The notes: generated by a model not told the origin, from the letters alone. Shown: positions 16,944 to 25,835, counted from the first letter of the stretch. The stretch: DNA of 37,005 bases from Bacteroidales bacterium UBA1223 (GCA_002309155.1 DBXB01000027.1:77752-114756), one strand, 5' to 3'. Translations and numbers: made by a program.

Positions 16944-18971
16944 TCAGTTTTTCTTAATCATCGGATACTCAATCCTCACATGATAGATACTCATCATTCT
17001 CTCTTTCAGTCGTGACCGTATCTGTGTGATGTCTTCCAGTGTAAGCGGGCAGTTGTTCAGCTGATTCATCTCAATCTTGTCGTTGATGATGTTGTCCACC
17101 ATTTTGAAGATGCTCTCCTTGTCGTGCACTTTGAGACTCTTGCATGCCGCCTCGACGGAGTCGACGAGCATAACTACCGCTGTCTCGCGGCTGAACGGTG
17201 TCGGCCCCAGATATCTGTAGTCGGTTATATTTATCTCTTCGTCTGGATGGTGCAGTTTGGCTTGTGCGTAGAAGTAGCCAGTTACAGTGGTGCCATGGTG
17301 TGTGCGGATGAAGTCTGCCACCTGGGGAGGAAGTTTGTATTTCTTTGCCAACGTGATGCCGTCACGCACATGCTTGGTGATGACCTTGGCGCTCTCCTCG
17401 TAGTCCAGATTGTCGTGGGGGTTGAATCCGTTGTTCTGGTTCTCGGTGAAATAGAGTGGCGCCTGCATCTTGCCTATGTCGTGATATAGGGCTCCTACCT
17501 TCGCCAGCAGTGCGTTTCCGCCAATCTCATTGATGATATCCTCGGATATGTTGGCGACTTGGATAGAGTGCTGGAATGTTCCGGGGGCTTTCTGCGACAA
17601 GTCGCGTAGGGCAGGGGTGTTGGTGCTCGAAATCTCGAGCAGGGAAAGGTTGGTGGTCATTCCGAACATCCTCTCGAAGAGGAAGATGAGCGGGTAAGCC
17701 AGCAGGGTTAGTATGGCGTTGATTAAGAAAATCAGGAATCTGGTGGGCTGTATGTTGGCAAACGACGTGTCGGTGCTGAGCACGCCGGCAATATAAATCA
17801 GCGAGTAGGTCGAGAAGATGACCAGGGCTACGGTGAAGAAACTGCTACGTTTCTCGAAATTCCGCACGGTAATGATGCTCATCATGCCCGACACCAGCTG
17901 ATAGAAGATGAACTCATAGCTGTTGGGCACCATGTTGCCGATGATGATTACGGTTACAATGTGGATATAGAGGGCGACACGCATGTCGAAGAATATCCTC
18001 ATCAGTATAGGCACGATGCATACCGGTGCCAGCAACACCAGGTTGACGTCATTCCTCACTATCAGTGCAACAATCGCCGAGATGAAAATCACTATGAAGA
18101 AGGCGAACAGCACACTTTTCACATCCTCCAGCATGGGGTGGCGTATGTTCTTCAGGAACATGTACAGAGCCACAAAAGCTATGATGCATAGCATAGCCTG
18201 ACCCAGATAGTGGATCACGGGATTGTATTCCGAAATCATTCTCTTCGACTCTTGGTCCTGTAGCGACTCAATGGCGAGCGCCACCTCTTCGTCAACGTGC
18301 TGTCCTTTGGCGACGATGAGTTCGTCCTTCTGCACCATGCGTGACGAGAAACTCTGCTGTGAAAGACGAGTGTCTAATTCCAGATGTGTGCGGTTGGCGT
18401 CAAACACCAGTGAGGGTTGCAGCACCGAGTCGGTCAACAAGGCTGCGAAACTTGCTGCTTCAGCCGAGTCGCTTATAATCTTTGCCACACACTCTCTCAC
18501 ATCCTTCGATGTCATTATCTTGGTGGAGTCCACCTCCCTTCCCACGTTGCCATCCAGAATTACCACGGGGTGGTTGTATTCTATCTCTTTGTCGGTATAG
18601 TATCTCGTACCGCCGTAAACGATTGCTGAGATTTGTTTTATGATGGTTTTCTGTCGCTGTGACAGATTTCTGAGGTTGGTCTGCTTGTTTGTGCGAGTCT
18701 TGGCGGTGGTGTCGATATGGAAATAGAGTGTGGAGTTGCTCTTGATCTGTTCCAACTCTTTCTTGTTCTCATCCTGCGACTTCAGAATTATAAAGTCGTA
18801 AGGTGCATAGAGGTCGTCGCCGTGCCAGAACGACCCCACGGTGTAGTCGTACTGCACCCTCGAGTAGTCGTTCGGAAACATTAAAAGAATCAGTGCCACG
18901 GCAGAAGCAAGGATCAACAGCAGATAAAAAATCCGCAGATGGGAAACAATATAGGATATTAATTTTTTCAT
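16944..18971 (-). CDS. PgpH-type 7TM-HD phosphohydrolase
   Basis: A 675-residue protein with the full 7TMR-HDED architecture: one N-terminal helix (about residues 8-30), a long extracytoplasmic region (about 35-265), about seven membrane helices (265-460) and a cytosolic HD domain. The metal-binding HD pair is His497-Asp498 in GALYHDIGKM, with RTHHGTT following as the next histidine motif. PgpH of Listeria hydrolyses c-di-AMP, which is the best prediction here. A promoter-like sequence lies about 100 bases upstream. Confidence 0.88.
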   Translation of the reverse strand: MKKLISYIVSHLRIFYLLLILASAVALILLMFPNDYSRVQYDYTVGSFWHGDDLYAPYDFIILKSQDENKKELEQIKSNSTLYFHIDTTAKTRTNKQTNLRNLSQRQKTIIKQISAIVYGGTRYYTDKEIEYNHPVVILDGNVGREVDSTKIMTSKDVRECVAKIISDSAEAASFAALLTDSVLQPSLVFDANRTHLELDTRLSQQSFSSRMVQKDELIVAKGQHVDEEVALAIESLQDQESKRMISEYNPVIHYLGQAMLCIIAFVALYMFLKNIRHPMLEDVKSVLFAFFIVIFISAIVALIVRNDVNLVLLAPVCIVPILMRIFFDMRVALYIHIVTVIIIGNMVPNSYEFIFYQLVSGMMSIITVRNFEKRSSFFTVALVIFSTYSLIYIAGVLSTDTSFANIQPTRFLIFLINAILTLLAYPLIFLFERMFGMTTNLSLLEISSTNTPALRDLSQKAPGTFQHSIQVANISEDIINEIGGNALLAKVGALYHDIGKMQAPLYFTENQNNGFNPHDNLDYEESAKVITKHVRDGITLAKKYKLPPQVADFIRTHHGTTVTGYFYAQAKLHHPDEEINITDYRYLGPTPFSRETAVVMLVDSVEAACKSLKVHDKESIFKMVDNIINDKIEMNQLNNCPLTLEDITQIRSRLKERMMSIYHVRIEYPMIKKN

Positions 18972-19070
18972 TCAAATCAATAATTCTAGAGACTCGGAAA
19001 ACACAGATTCCTCAGATTGTTTCTTTTATCTGATTCTCTCTGATTCCCCAGCCCCTGTTCAATAATTTTG

Positions 19071-19100
19071 CAAAAATACTAAAAAAAACTGAATACAAAA
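19071..19100 (-). promoter_or_regulatory. Candidate housekeeping promoter for the PgpH-like gene
   Basis: Read on the minus strand, TATTTTTG (19071-19078) matches the Bacteroidota -7 consensus TAnnTTTG. A TTTTG at 19096-19100 lies 17 bases upstream as a candidate -33 box, a little closer than typical. The predicted leader is roughly 90-100 bases. Confidence 0.5.
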
Positions 19101-19115
19101 TAAAAAACTGTCTCG

Positions 19116-19129
19116 CTCGTTATAACGAG
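19116..19129. promoter_or_regulatory. 14-bp perfect palindrome, candidate operator
   Basis: CTCGTTATAACGAG is a perfect palindrome in the 182-bp region between the divergent PgpH-like and glycosyltransferase genes. It lies 25 bases before the glycosyltransferase start and next to the candidate promoter on the other strand, a position that would let a dimeric regulator act on either gene. Confidence 0.4.
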
Positions 19130-19153
19130 GTCTCTATACACTTCACATCCCTC

Positions 19154-20341
19154 ATGCAAAGGATAGTCATCTCAGTAACCAACGACCTTGTCACAGACCA
19201 GCGGGTGATGCGCTCCTGTTCGGCTCTGCATGACCAAGGTTACGATATAACCCTTGTCGGTCGACGACTTCCGGGTAGCGCCCCTCTGAACAGACCCTAC
19301 AAGACTGTCAGAATGCGACTCCTGTTCCGCAAGAAGGCGTTTTTTTATGCCGAATACAACTTCCGTCTCTTCCTTCGACTGCTTTTTTCCCGTGCCGATG
19401 CCTTCTATGCCAACGACACCGACACTCTTCCCGCCTGCTGGTTGGCATCCTGCCTGCGCCGCAAGTCTCTGTTCTTCGACGCCCATGAGATATTCCCTGA
19501 GGTCCCAGAACTGGTAGGACGACCTTTCGTCAAGTCTGTCTGGCGCAAGATTGAAGACAAGATACTTCCCCGCATCCGCGACGCCCATAACGCCGCCGCG
19601 GTAACGGTCTGTCAGTCTTTCGCCGACTTTTACAAGCAGCGCTATGGACTTGAGATGAGGATTGTACGAAATGTCCCCATGAGTTATCCTGAATGTTCTG
19701 ATTCCGACTGTGACATCCAGAACATTCTTTCCGTCATTCCTGAGGGTAAAAAGATGCTCCTCTATCAGGGTGCGGTCAATATAGGCAGAGGCGTGGAGTG
19801 GATTCTTGACGCCATGCAATATCTTCCCGAATGCCACTATGTTATTGCAGGCGTTGGCGATGAGTATCAAAGACTTAAAGACTATTCTGCTTCAAAGGAA
19901 TGGTCTGACAGAGTCACCTTCCTCGGACGCCTAGAACCCCGTCAGCTTCATGCGTTGACACCACATGCCGATCTCGGACTTGCCCTGCTTGAGAACCGAG
20001 GACTTAACTACTACTATACTCTCCCTAACAGAATCTCCGACTTCGTCCAAGGCGGTGTGCCCATTCTCGGCACCGATTTTCCGGAGGTCAGAAGGGTAGT
20101 GGAGAAGTACCAAATCGGGACACTCATCCCTCCACAGCCGTTCGATTCTGAGACAATGCATTCTGAGCCTCCCGACTCAGTCCAACTTGCTGAAACTGTG
20201 CGGCAGACTCTTGCCTATTGGGATGCGGTGGATGCCGCCGATCGCAAGACTCGTTTCTCCAGTGCCGCCGCCGACCTCAGCTGGGAAAACGACAAAAAAG
20301 TACTTCTTCAACAATTCAGCACAATATTCCCAACCTCATAA
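19154..20341 (+). CDS. Glycosyltransferase, GT4-like
   Basis: A 395-residue cytosolic or membrane-associated GT-B glycosyltransferase. The N-terminal domain opens with a Rossmann-type strand (RIVISVTNDLVTDQRVMRS) and contains FYANDTDTLPACWLA and FFDAHEIFPEVPEL, typical of group-1 transferases that bind a lipid-linked or protein acceptor. The C-terminal nucleotide-sugar domain has KMLLYQGAVNIGRG (about residue 190) and the PNRISDFVQGGVPILGTDFPE segment in place of the classic Glu-rich motif. The donor and acceptor are unknown. It is transcribed away from the PgpH-like gene. Confidence 0.85.
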   Translation: MQRIVISVTNDLVTDQRVMRSCSALHDQGYDITLVGRRLPGSAPLNRPYKTVRMRLLFRKKAFFYAEYNFRLFLRLLFSRADAFYANDTDTLPACWLASCLRRKSLFFDAHEIFPEVPELVGRPFVKSVWRKIEDKILPRIRDAHNAAAVTVCQSFADFYKQRYGLEMRIVRNVPMSYPECSDSDCDIQNILSVIPEGKKMLLYQGAVNIGRGVEWILDAMQYLPECHYVIAGVGDEYQRLKDYSASKEWSDRVTFLGRLEPRQLHALTPHADLGLALLENRGLNYYYTLPNRISDFVQGGVPILGTDFPEVRRVVEKYQIGTLIPPQPFDSETMHSEPPDSVQLAETVRQTLAYWDAVDAADRKTRFSSAAADLSWENDKKVLLQQFSTIFPTS

Positions 20342-20371
20342 CGTTAAATATTTTTATATTCGTGAATGGTG

Positions 20372-20425
20372 AATCGTGACCCGTGACCGGTGAAACGATC
20401 GGGTCACAGTTCACGGGTTACGATT
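20372..20425. repeat. 15-bp inverted repeat upstream of lepB
   Basis: AATCGTGACCCGTGA (20372-20386) and TCACGGGTTACGATT (20411-20425) are inverted repeats matching at 14 of 15 positions. A nested pair GTGACC/GGTCAC (20383-20388 and 20402-20407) allows an alternative fold. The same TCACGGG word forms a 7-unit tandem array just downstream of lepB. TTTTCAATTTTCAA words follow up to the lepB start. Confidence 0.7.
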
Positions 20426-20475
20426 TATCGAAAATAATATTCAATTTTCAACTTTCAATTTTCAATTTGTATTAA

Positions 20476-22284
20476 ATGATTTACAACCTTTTTGCTCTTA
20501 TCTACCTGCTGGGACCGTTCGTCGGACTCGTTTTTGTGTTTAAGAAAGCCGGTTTAGCCTGGTGGAAAGCCCTTATCCCAATCTACAACATCATCCTCTG
20601 GATCAAAGTGTGCGGAAAGAATTGGAAATGGTACATCTATTTCCTTATTCCCGCCATCAATATATTCGTCTACCTGCTCCTTGTCGTTGAGACCGCCAAG
20701 GTTTTCGGACGGCATAGTTTTTGGGAGCAGACACTGGCAGTCCTGTTCCCCTTTGCCTACCTTCCGTGGCTGGGACTTAGTACCCATCAGTATCTCGACC
20801 CCGCCGTCAACGAGGTGCCCAAATACAGTTCGGCACGTGAGTGGCTCGATGCGATAGTCTTCGCACTTGTCGCCGCAGTCATCATCCGTGGCTACAACTT
20901 TGAGTTCTACAAGATTCCTTCATCTTCCATGGAGAAATCCCTTCTCGTGGGTGACTATCTTATGGTGAGCAAGATTGCTTACGGTCCACGTGCGTCGATG
21001 ACACCGCTCTCGTTCCCGTTGGTACATAACGTGATGCCTCTCTCCAACGGTCAGGTGGAGTCGTACCTCAAATGGATAAAACTTCCCTATCACCGCTACC
21101 CGGGATTCCACAAGGTGGAACGCTTCGACGCCACCGTCTTCAATTTCCCCGACGGCGACACAGTCTGTACCGCTTTCCAGAGCGAGAGGTCGTATCATGC
21201 CCTTGTCCGTGAATACGGGCGTGAGACAGTTCTCAACAACCGTAATGTCTTCGGCAAGATTGTCGTACGTCCTGTCGACAAACGTGAGAACTTCATCAAG
21301 CGTTGCATAGGACTCCCCGGTGATGAACTGGAAATACGCAGTCAGCAGGTCTTCATCGATGGCAACCCCATCACCAATCCCCAGGAACTGCAGTTCACCT
21401 ATGCCGTGAGACCCGCAGAGAGTTTTGAGGACTATGTCAACACTATGGCAAAAATGGGTGCGACGATGGGCGATCCCTTCACGGCTAAATTGCAGAAAGA
21501 CATGCATCTCTTCTCCACTCTTGGCGTCTCCATCGAGGACTGTGAGAATTCTTTCGGATATTACCAGTATCTCATGCTCAACGAGAGTCAGATTGCTTTG
21601 CTCGACAAATACCGCAACAACTTCGATGTCGAGCCTATGGAGTATATGGTCGACAGTCTCCGTTTGGTGCGACTTGTTCCTCGTTACAATTTGGTGAGCG
21701 GTGACGCAAATCTTGAGATGGGTAAGGCGATGAAGAATCTTCAGACCGAGCTCCTTGAAAATGGACTTACCCAGCATCAGCTCGATGCGATGTCTCAGCT
21801 CTACACTGTTCCTCTCACCGTCGACATGGTTCGTCGGTTCAACGACAATCCCGATATCGCTGAGGTCATCCCTCTCTCTGCTGTCAGAGGTGGTCGCAAC
21901 CACTCGCTCTTCCCCAATAGTGAAGAGTACGACTGGACTGTCGACAATTTCGGACCCGTCACCATCCCCTCAAAGGGTATGACAGTCCATCTGGATCAGC
22001 ATAATCTGCCAATCTATCGCCGTGCTATAGAGGTTTTTGAGGGAAATACCCTTGAACTGCGTGACGGCAAGATTTTCATAAATGGCAAGGAGAGCGACAG
22101 CTACACCTTTAAGATGGATTATTATTGGATGATGGGTGACAACCGTCACAACAGCGCAGACAGCCGTTTCTGGGGTTTCGTGCCTGAGGACCATATCGTG
22201 GGTCGTGCCGCTGCAGTTGTGTTCTCAAAAGACAAAGACTCCGGTCACATCCGTTGGAACCGAATCTTCAAAACCAAACTCTGA
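20476..22284 (+). CDS. lepB: Signal peptidase I (large Bacteroidota form)
   Basis: A 602-residue inner-membrane protease that removes signal peptides from exported proteins. The N-terminus has several hydrophobic helices (about residues 1-100) and a further anchor near 125-138. The nucleophile is Ser151 in PSSSMEKSL and the general base is Lys275 in NFIKRCIGLPGDE. The C-terminal box MMGDNRHNSADSRFWGFV is intact. About 230 residues (roughly 300-530) are inserted between the lysine box and the GDNR box, which makes the protein nearly twice the length of the E. coli enzyme; long insertions are usual in this phylum. A clean terminator follows. Confidence 0.93.
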   Translation: MIYNLFALIYLLGPFVGLVFVFKKAGLAWWKALIPIYNIILWIKVCGKNWKWYIYFLIPAINIFVYLLLVVETAKVFGRHSFWEQTLAVLFPFAYLPWLGLSTHQYLDPAVNEVPKYSSAREWLDAIVFALVAAVIIRGYNFEFYKIPSSSMEKSLLVGDYLMVSKIAYGPRASMTPLSFPLVHNVMPLSNGQVESYLKWIKLPYHRYPGFHKVERFDATVFNFPDGDTVCTAFQSERSYHALVREYGRETVLNNRNVFGKIVVRPVDKRENFIKRCIGLPGDELEIRSQQVFIDGNPITNPQELQFTYAVRPAESFEDYVNTMAKMGATMGDPFTAKLQKDMHLFSTLGVSIEDCENSFGYYQYLMLNESQIALLDKYRNNFDVEPMEYMVDSLRLVRLVPRYNLVSGDANLEMGKAMKNLQTELLENGLTQHQLDAMSQLYTVPLTVDMVRRFNDNPDIAEVIPLSAVRGGRNHSLFPNSEEYDWTVDNFGPVTIPSKGMTVHLDQHNLPIYRRAIEVFEGNTLELRDGKIFINGKESDSYTFKMDYYWMMGDNRHNSADSRFWGFVPEDHIVGRAAAVVFSKDKDSGHIRWNRIFKTKL

Positions 22285-22314
22285 TTGGCTATACTGTAGA
22301 ATGAACATAATATC

Positions 22315-22350
22315 AAAAGCCACTGTCATGCGACGGTGGCTTTTGTATTT
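22315..22350 (+). terminator. Rho-independent terminator after lepB
   Basis: AAAAGCCACTGTC and GACGGTGGCTTTT form a 13-bp stem (one G-U pair) around the loop ATGC, with a T-rich tail. It ends the lepB transcript. Confidence 0.88.
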
Positions 22351-22374
22351 ACTGTGACAGGTGACCTAATCGTA

Positions 22375-22423
22375 TCACGGGTCACGGGTCACGGGTCACG
22401 AGTCACGGGTCACGGGTCACGAG
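22375..22423. repeat. 7-bp tandem array TCACGGG (seven units)
   Basis: Seven 7-mers without a slip: TCACGGG three times, TCACGAG, TCACGGG twice, TCACGAG. The array starts 25 bases after the lepB terminator and is the same word found as an inverted repeat upstream of lepB. Confidence 0.9.
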
Positions 22424-22433
22424 AAAAAATGTA

Positions 22434-22512
22434 TTGTCCCTTTGCCGAAGGCTGCGAACACCTTAAAAATAATAAAATACAGTGAGCAACTTCTCTTAAC
22501 TCCCATTTTACT
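22434..22512. repeat. Structured intergenic element, copy B (diverged)
   Basis: This stretch shares, in the same order, the segments TGTCC-TTTGCC, GGCTGCGAACACC, an A-rich block ending CAGTGA, and CTTCTCTTAACTCCCATTTTAC with copy A at 10311-10415. The hairpin arms are partly lost. It sits just downstream of the PepSY-like gene on the minus strand. Confidence 0.55.
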
Positions 22513-22517
22513 CCTTA

Positions 22518-22946
22518 TTATAGGAATGCCTGGAAAACGCCTTTGGGCGTGAACTCCAGCTTGCTTCCGTCGGTGAGTTGAACCTGGTAGCGTTTGGGGG
22601 TCTTTGACGCCCATACTATCTGCTGACCTTCATAGTATTTGTTGATATGAGCAAGCAGGGCGTTGGGCAGGAGAGAGTTGGGTACACCGCCATAACTCTT
22701 GACCTCAATCCATTGTCCGTTGGCGTTGAACTTGATGATGGAACCGTTCTCCACCGATGCTTTGTACTCGATACGGCGACCGTCTTTGTTCTTCCAAGCG
22801 TCGACGATGGGGGCGTTATTCCATGTAACTTGTATGGTTTTGCGTGCCTGTGCCGGCAACTGGGTACTCTTTATCTGTGTTATTTGTGCCGACGAGACGA
22901 CGCTCAGGGTGACAACGGCGATAAGTGTTAGAAACAGCTTTTTCAT
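22518..22946 (-). CDS. Secreted PepSY-like (BLIP-like) protein
   Basis: A 142-residue exported protein with a signal peptide (MKKLFLTLIAVVTLSVVSSAQ). The mature part has two related alpha/beta halves, for example IEYKASVENGSIIKFNANGQWIEV and YQVQLTDGSKLEFTPKGVFQAF, the pattern of the putative beta-lactamase-inhibitor-like PepSY family abundant in Bacteroidales. Function is unknown; inhibition or ligand binding in the periplasm is the usual guess. It is separated from pyrC by 99 bases of tandem repeats. Confidence 0.8.
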   Translation of the reverse strand: MKKLFLTLIAVVTLSVVSSAQITQIKSTQLPAQARKTIQVTWNNAPIVDAWKNKDGRRIEYKASVENGSIIKFNANGQWIEVKSYGGVPNSLLPNALLAHINKYYEGQQIVWASKTPKRYQVQLTDGSKLEFTPKGVFQAFL

Positions 22947-22970
22947 ATGTTGATTGTTGATTTTTTAGTT

Positions 22971-23040
22971 GTTGATATGTTGATACGTTGATATGTTGAT
23001 ATGTTGATATGGAGAAAAAAAGCTTTAACCTTTAACCTGT
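22971..23040. repeat. 8-bp tandem array GTTGATAT, then CTTTAAC-type words
   Basis: Five 8-mers from 22971 to 23010 (GTTGATAT, GTTGATAC, then three more GTTGATAT). They are followed by CTTTAAC-type 7-mers up to the end of pyrC, the same word family as at 4901. Confidence 0.85.
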
Positions 23041-23045
23041 AAACT

Positions 23046-24446
23046 TTAAACTTTACCAAAAATCAGTCTTTCTGCATTTCTATTGTCTGATACTCCTTGT
23101 GTGGCGGTATATACTGTCGAGCCATTGACGAATGTCATCTCGACACGACTGTGGAACGTCTGTCCTTCGAGAGGTGACCATCCGCATTTGTAGAGCAGAC
23201 TTTCCTTTGTGACTTTGTTCTCGGTATTGGGGCGCACCAGTACGAGGTCGGCTTTGTAACCTTTGCGGATGAATCCACGCTCTTGGATGCCGAAGAGCGA
23301 TGCGGGATTGTGGCACATCAGTTTCACGATGAGAGGCAACCATGTGTCGCGGAATTCAGCAAACTCGGTCTCGTTGTAGTTGTTGTTGAACAAAGGCTCG
23401 AGCATCATTGTCAGCGAGTGCTGGATGGAGGGAATGCCTCCGGGGGCTTCGAAGTAGCGGCGTTGCTTGCTCTCCAGCGTGTGAGGAGCGTGGTCGGTTG
23501 CTATAGTGTCGATAAGTCCGTCGTACAATGCTGCCCAGAGTGCCAACCGGTCCTCGTTGCGTTTGATGGAGGGGTTGCATTTAATGAGGTTGCCTAAGTC
23601 AGCATAGTCTCTATCGTCAAACCAGAGATGATTTGGCGTTACCTCGGCGGTGACATGCTTCTTCTCCAACGGCATATTGCTCAGAAGGTCAAGCTCTGTA
23701 GCAGTGCTAATATGGGCTATATGCAGGCGGGTCTTGTAGCGTCGGGCCCGTTCGATGGCTTTATAGGTGCTTACGTAGCAGGCTTCAGTGGTTCGGATTT
23801 GGGGATGTAGGGCCGCTGTCTCGCGCTCGGTTCCCTCGCATTCCAACTTGTAGTTGTGCATGTTCGCCTGCACGATAGCCTCTTCCTCGCAGTGTGCCAC
23901 AATGAGTTTTTTGGCCTGAGAGAAAAGTTTTTCAAGTGCCGCCTCGTTGTTCACAAGCATATCGCCCGTGCTGCTACCAAGAAATAGCTTGATGGCGGCA
24001 TATTTTGTCGGGTCGGCATTCAGGATGTCGTCGATATTGCTGTTGGTGGCACCCAGCATAAATGCGTAATTGGCGTGACTCTTGGCTTCGGCGAGACGCA
24101 CCTTCTCTTCAAGCAACTCCAACGAGGTGGTCTGCGGCTTGGTGTTGGGCATGTCGACAAAAGAGGTGACTCCGCCGGCGACAGCAGCACGGCTTTCTGT
24201 CAGGATATCCGCCTTTTCGGTAAGTCCAGGTTCACGGAAATGCACATGAGTGTCGATGACTCCAGGCAAGAGTAGCATCCCCGTGGCGTCGATGCTCTGA
24301 AATATGCTTTGACCGTCGTAAGCCGTCGAGTTGGCATCGGTAATATCGAAGATAACATCGTCCTTGATATACACATTGCCCGTGTATATCCTGCCTTCGT
24401 TAACTATGGTGGCGTTTTTTATTTCGATAAGACCGTCGTTTGCCAT
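23046..24446 (-). CDS. pyrC: Dihydroorotase, class I type
   Basis: A 466-residue amidohydrolase that closes carbamoyl-aspartate to dihydroorotate in pyrimidine synthesis. The metal-binding HxH is His67 and His69 in PGVIDTHVHFREPG. FVDMPNT, VAHCEEE, LHIAHIST and IATDHAPH supply the remaining conserved metal and substrate positions. Length and motifs fit class I dihydroorotase rather than allantoinase, which is the main alternative. It starts 36 bases downstream of the WG-repeat gene. Confidence 0.9.
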   Translation of the reverse strand: MANDGLIEIKNATIVNEGRIYTGNVYIKDDVIFDITDANSTAYDGQSIFQSIDATGMLLLPGVIDTHVHFREPGLTEKADILTESRAAVAGGVTSFVDMPNTKPQTTSLELLEEKVRLAEAKSHANYAFMLGATNSNIDDILNADPTKYAAIKLFLGSSTGDMLVNNEAALEKLFSQAKKLIVAHCEEEAIVQANMHNYKLECEGTERETAALHPQIRTTEACYVSTYKAIERARRYKTRLHIAHISTATELDLLSNMPLEKKHVTAEVTPNHLWFDDRDYADLGNLIKCNPSIKRNEDRLALWAALYDGLIDTIATDHAPHTLESKQRRYFEAPGGIPSIQHSLTMMLEPLFNNNYNETEFAEFRDTWLPLIVKLMCHNPASLFGIQERGFIRKGYKADLVLVRPNTENKVTKESLLYKCGWSPLEGQTFHSRVEMTFVNGSTVYTATQGVSDNRNAERLIFGKV

Positions 24447-24482
24447 CGTTTAAGGATTGTTGGGGAAGATGCGTGGTGAGGT

Positions 24483-25835
24483 TTAGAATTTGTTCTTCTC
24501 AGCCCAACGACGGGCGGCCTCGTATGCCTCGGCCGACGTGTTGTAGATGTTCTTAACCACAAACTGACCGGTGTGGTCTATGCAACCCCAGCGACCGTCC
24601 ATGCGGGCGGGAGCAACACGGTTGTTCCAAGTCTTGATGAAGAGTTTGGCGTCCTCAAGAGTCGGCGATATGACCCACTGACCCTTGAAGTTAACATAAC
24701 CCCAATAACCTGTGGCGTGGTTGCGGATAGGGTAGAGCCAATGTCCTAGTTCCTGGTCGTTGTCCCATTCATATCCGGCTTGCCATGCCTCGCTGCTTAG
24801 TGTGAAGACATTCTGCGAGAGCAGTTCTCCGGAGGCGTCGATGCTGGCCCAGTAGCCGTCGAGTTTGCAGGTGGCGAACAGGCCGGTGTCGTTGGTGAAT
24901 CTGGTGGCGTCCTCGTATATGGGACTGATGGTCCACTCGCCCTCATAGTCTACCCATCCGTATTTGCCGGTGATGATGTCGGTTACAGGCAGACGCCAGT
25001 CTTTGATGGGGCGGCCGTGCTCTTTCTGACTCAGTGCGTAGTCGGCGTCTTCACGGGTGAAGAAGATGCAACGAGAGATGACGTTGCCGTTGCGGTCGAT
25101 GGAACCCCAGCGACCGTCGCGTTTCACCTGAGCGTAGATATAGTTGTGGTCGGGACCGAAATAGTCGTAATCCTCATATTCAGCGTCAATGACCCACCTG
25201 CCGAGGTAGTTGACATATCCCCACAGTCCGCTGGATTTGTCTTGGGTGGGATAACGCCATGTATCGTAATGGCGGCCATGTATCCATTGTTTTCCAGCCA
25301 GGTCAGCATGCTCTTGTTGCATGAAGACTGGGGCGATAACCATGATTCCTTTCCTGTCGATGCAACCCCAGCGACCTGCGGTCTTGACAGTGGCGAAACT
25401 CATGGGTTCGTCGCCTTTAAAAAGAGATGCGCCGTCATATTCGGGCTCAAACTTCCAGTTTCCGTAGTAGTCGACGAAGCCCCACTTTCCGTCCGCAGGA
25501 TTCTGAGCTGGATATAGCCATTTGCCTGGCTCGTCGCCATTCTCCCATTCTTTGCCGGCGGCTTCAGCCTCTTGACTGGTGAAGAAGATGTTGCGGACAA
25601 TCATCTTGCCCCTTACGTCGATACATCCCCAGAACTTGTCGATTTTGACAACGGCAAAGCGTTTGAAGTGACCTTGAAACTCGAAGGCATATGCAAATTG
25701 AGGGGCTATCTGCCATCCGCCTTCGCTGTTGCGGTAACCATAAAGCTTAGTGCTTGGTTGCAGAGCAAGCTTCTGAGCCTCAGTGGTTAAGGAGATGGTG
25801 AACAATAGGGCAAAAAGTATAATTATTCTTCTCAT
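24483..25835 (-). CDS. Exported WG-repeat protein
   Basis: A 450-residue protein with a signal peptide (MRRIIILFALLFTISLTTEAQ) and about ten WG-type repeats covering the whole mature chain. Two repeat kinds alternate: one reads WGCIDxxG with ISR/IAP-like endings, the other WGYVNYxGxWxIxP-YEDA. The pairs are separated by a conserved spacer (EA..AG..W..G....W.YP), so the real unit is a dimer of about 78 residues. WG repeats are thought to form beta-propeller-like or extended binding surfaces. Function is unknown. A promoter-like box lies at 25866. Confidence 0.85.
   Translation of the reverse strand: MRRIIILFALLFTISLTTEAQKLALQPSTKLYGYRNSEGGWQIAPQFAYAFEFQGHFKRFAVVKIDKFWGCIDVRGKMIVRNIFFTSQEAEAAGKEWENGDEPGKWLYPAQNPADGKWGFVDYYGNWKFEPEYDGASLFKGDEPMSFATVKTAGRWGCIDRKGIMVIAPVFMQQEHADLAGKQWIHGRHYDTWRYPTQDKSSGLWGYVNYLGRWVIDAEYEDYDYFGPDHNYIYAQVKRDGRWGSIDRNGNVISRCIFFTREDADYALSQKEHGRPIKDWRLPVTDIITGKYGWVDYEGEWTISPIYEDATRFTNDTGLFATCKLDGYWASIDASGELLSQNVFTLSSEAWQAGYEWDNDQELGHWLYPIRNHATGYWGYVNFKGQWVISPTLEDAKLFIKTWNNRVAPARMDGRWGCIDHTGQFVVKNIYNTSAEAYEAARRWAEKNKF

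Noticed and set aside
19172..19870. Open frame of 232 codons antisense to the glycosyltransferase
   Set aside because: Overlaps a convincing GT-B gene and has no domain features.
20920..21903. Open frame of 327 codons antisense to lepB
   Set aside because: It lies wholly inside lepB, whose catalytic motifs are intact. The antisense frame has no recognisable domain and is a codon-bias shadow.
22375..23010. Tandem repeats as a possible CRISPR array
   Set aside because: Units are 7-8 bp with no unique spacers and there are no cas genes in the window.
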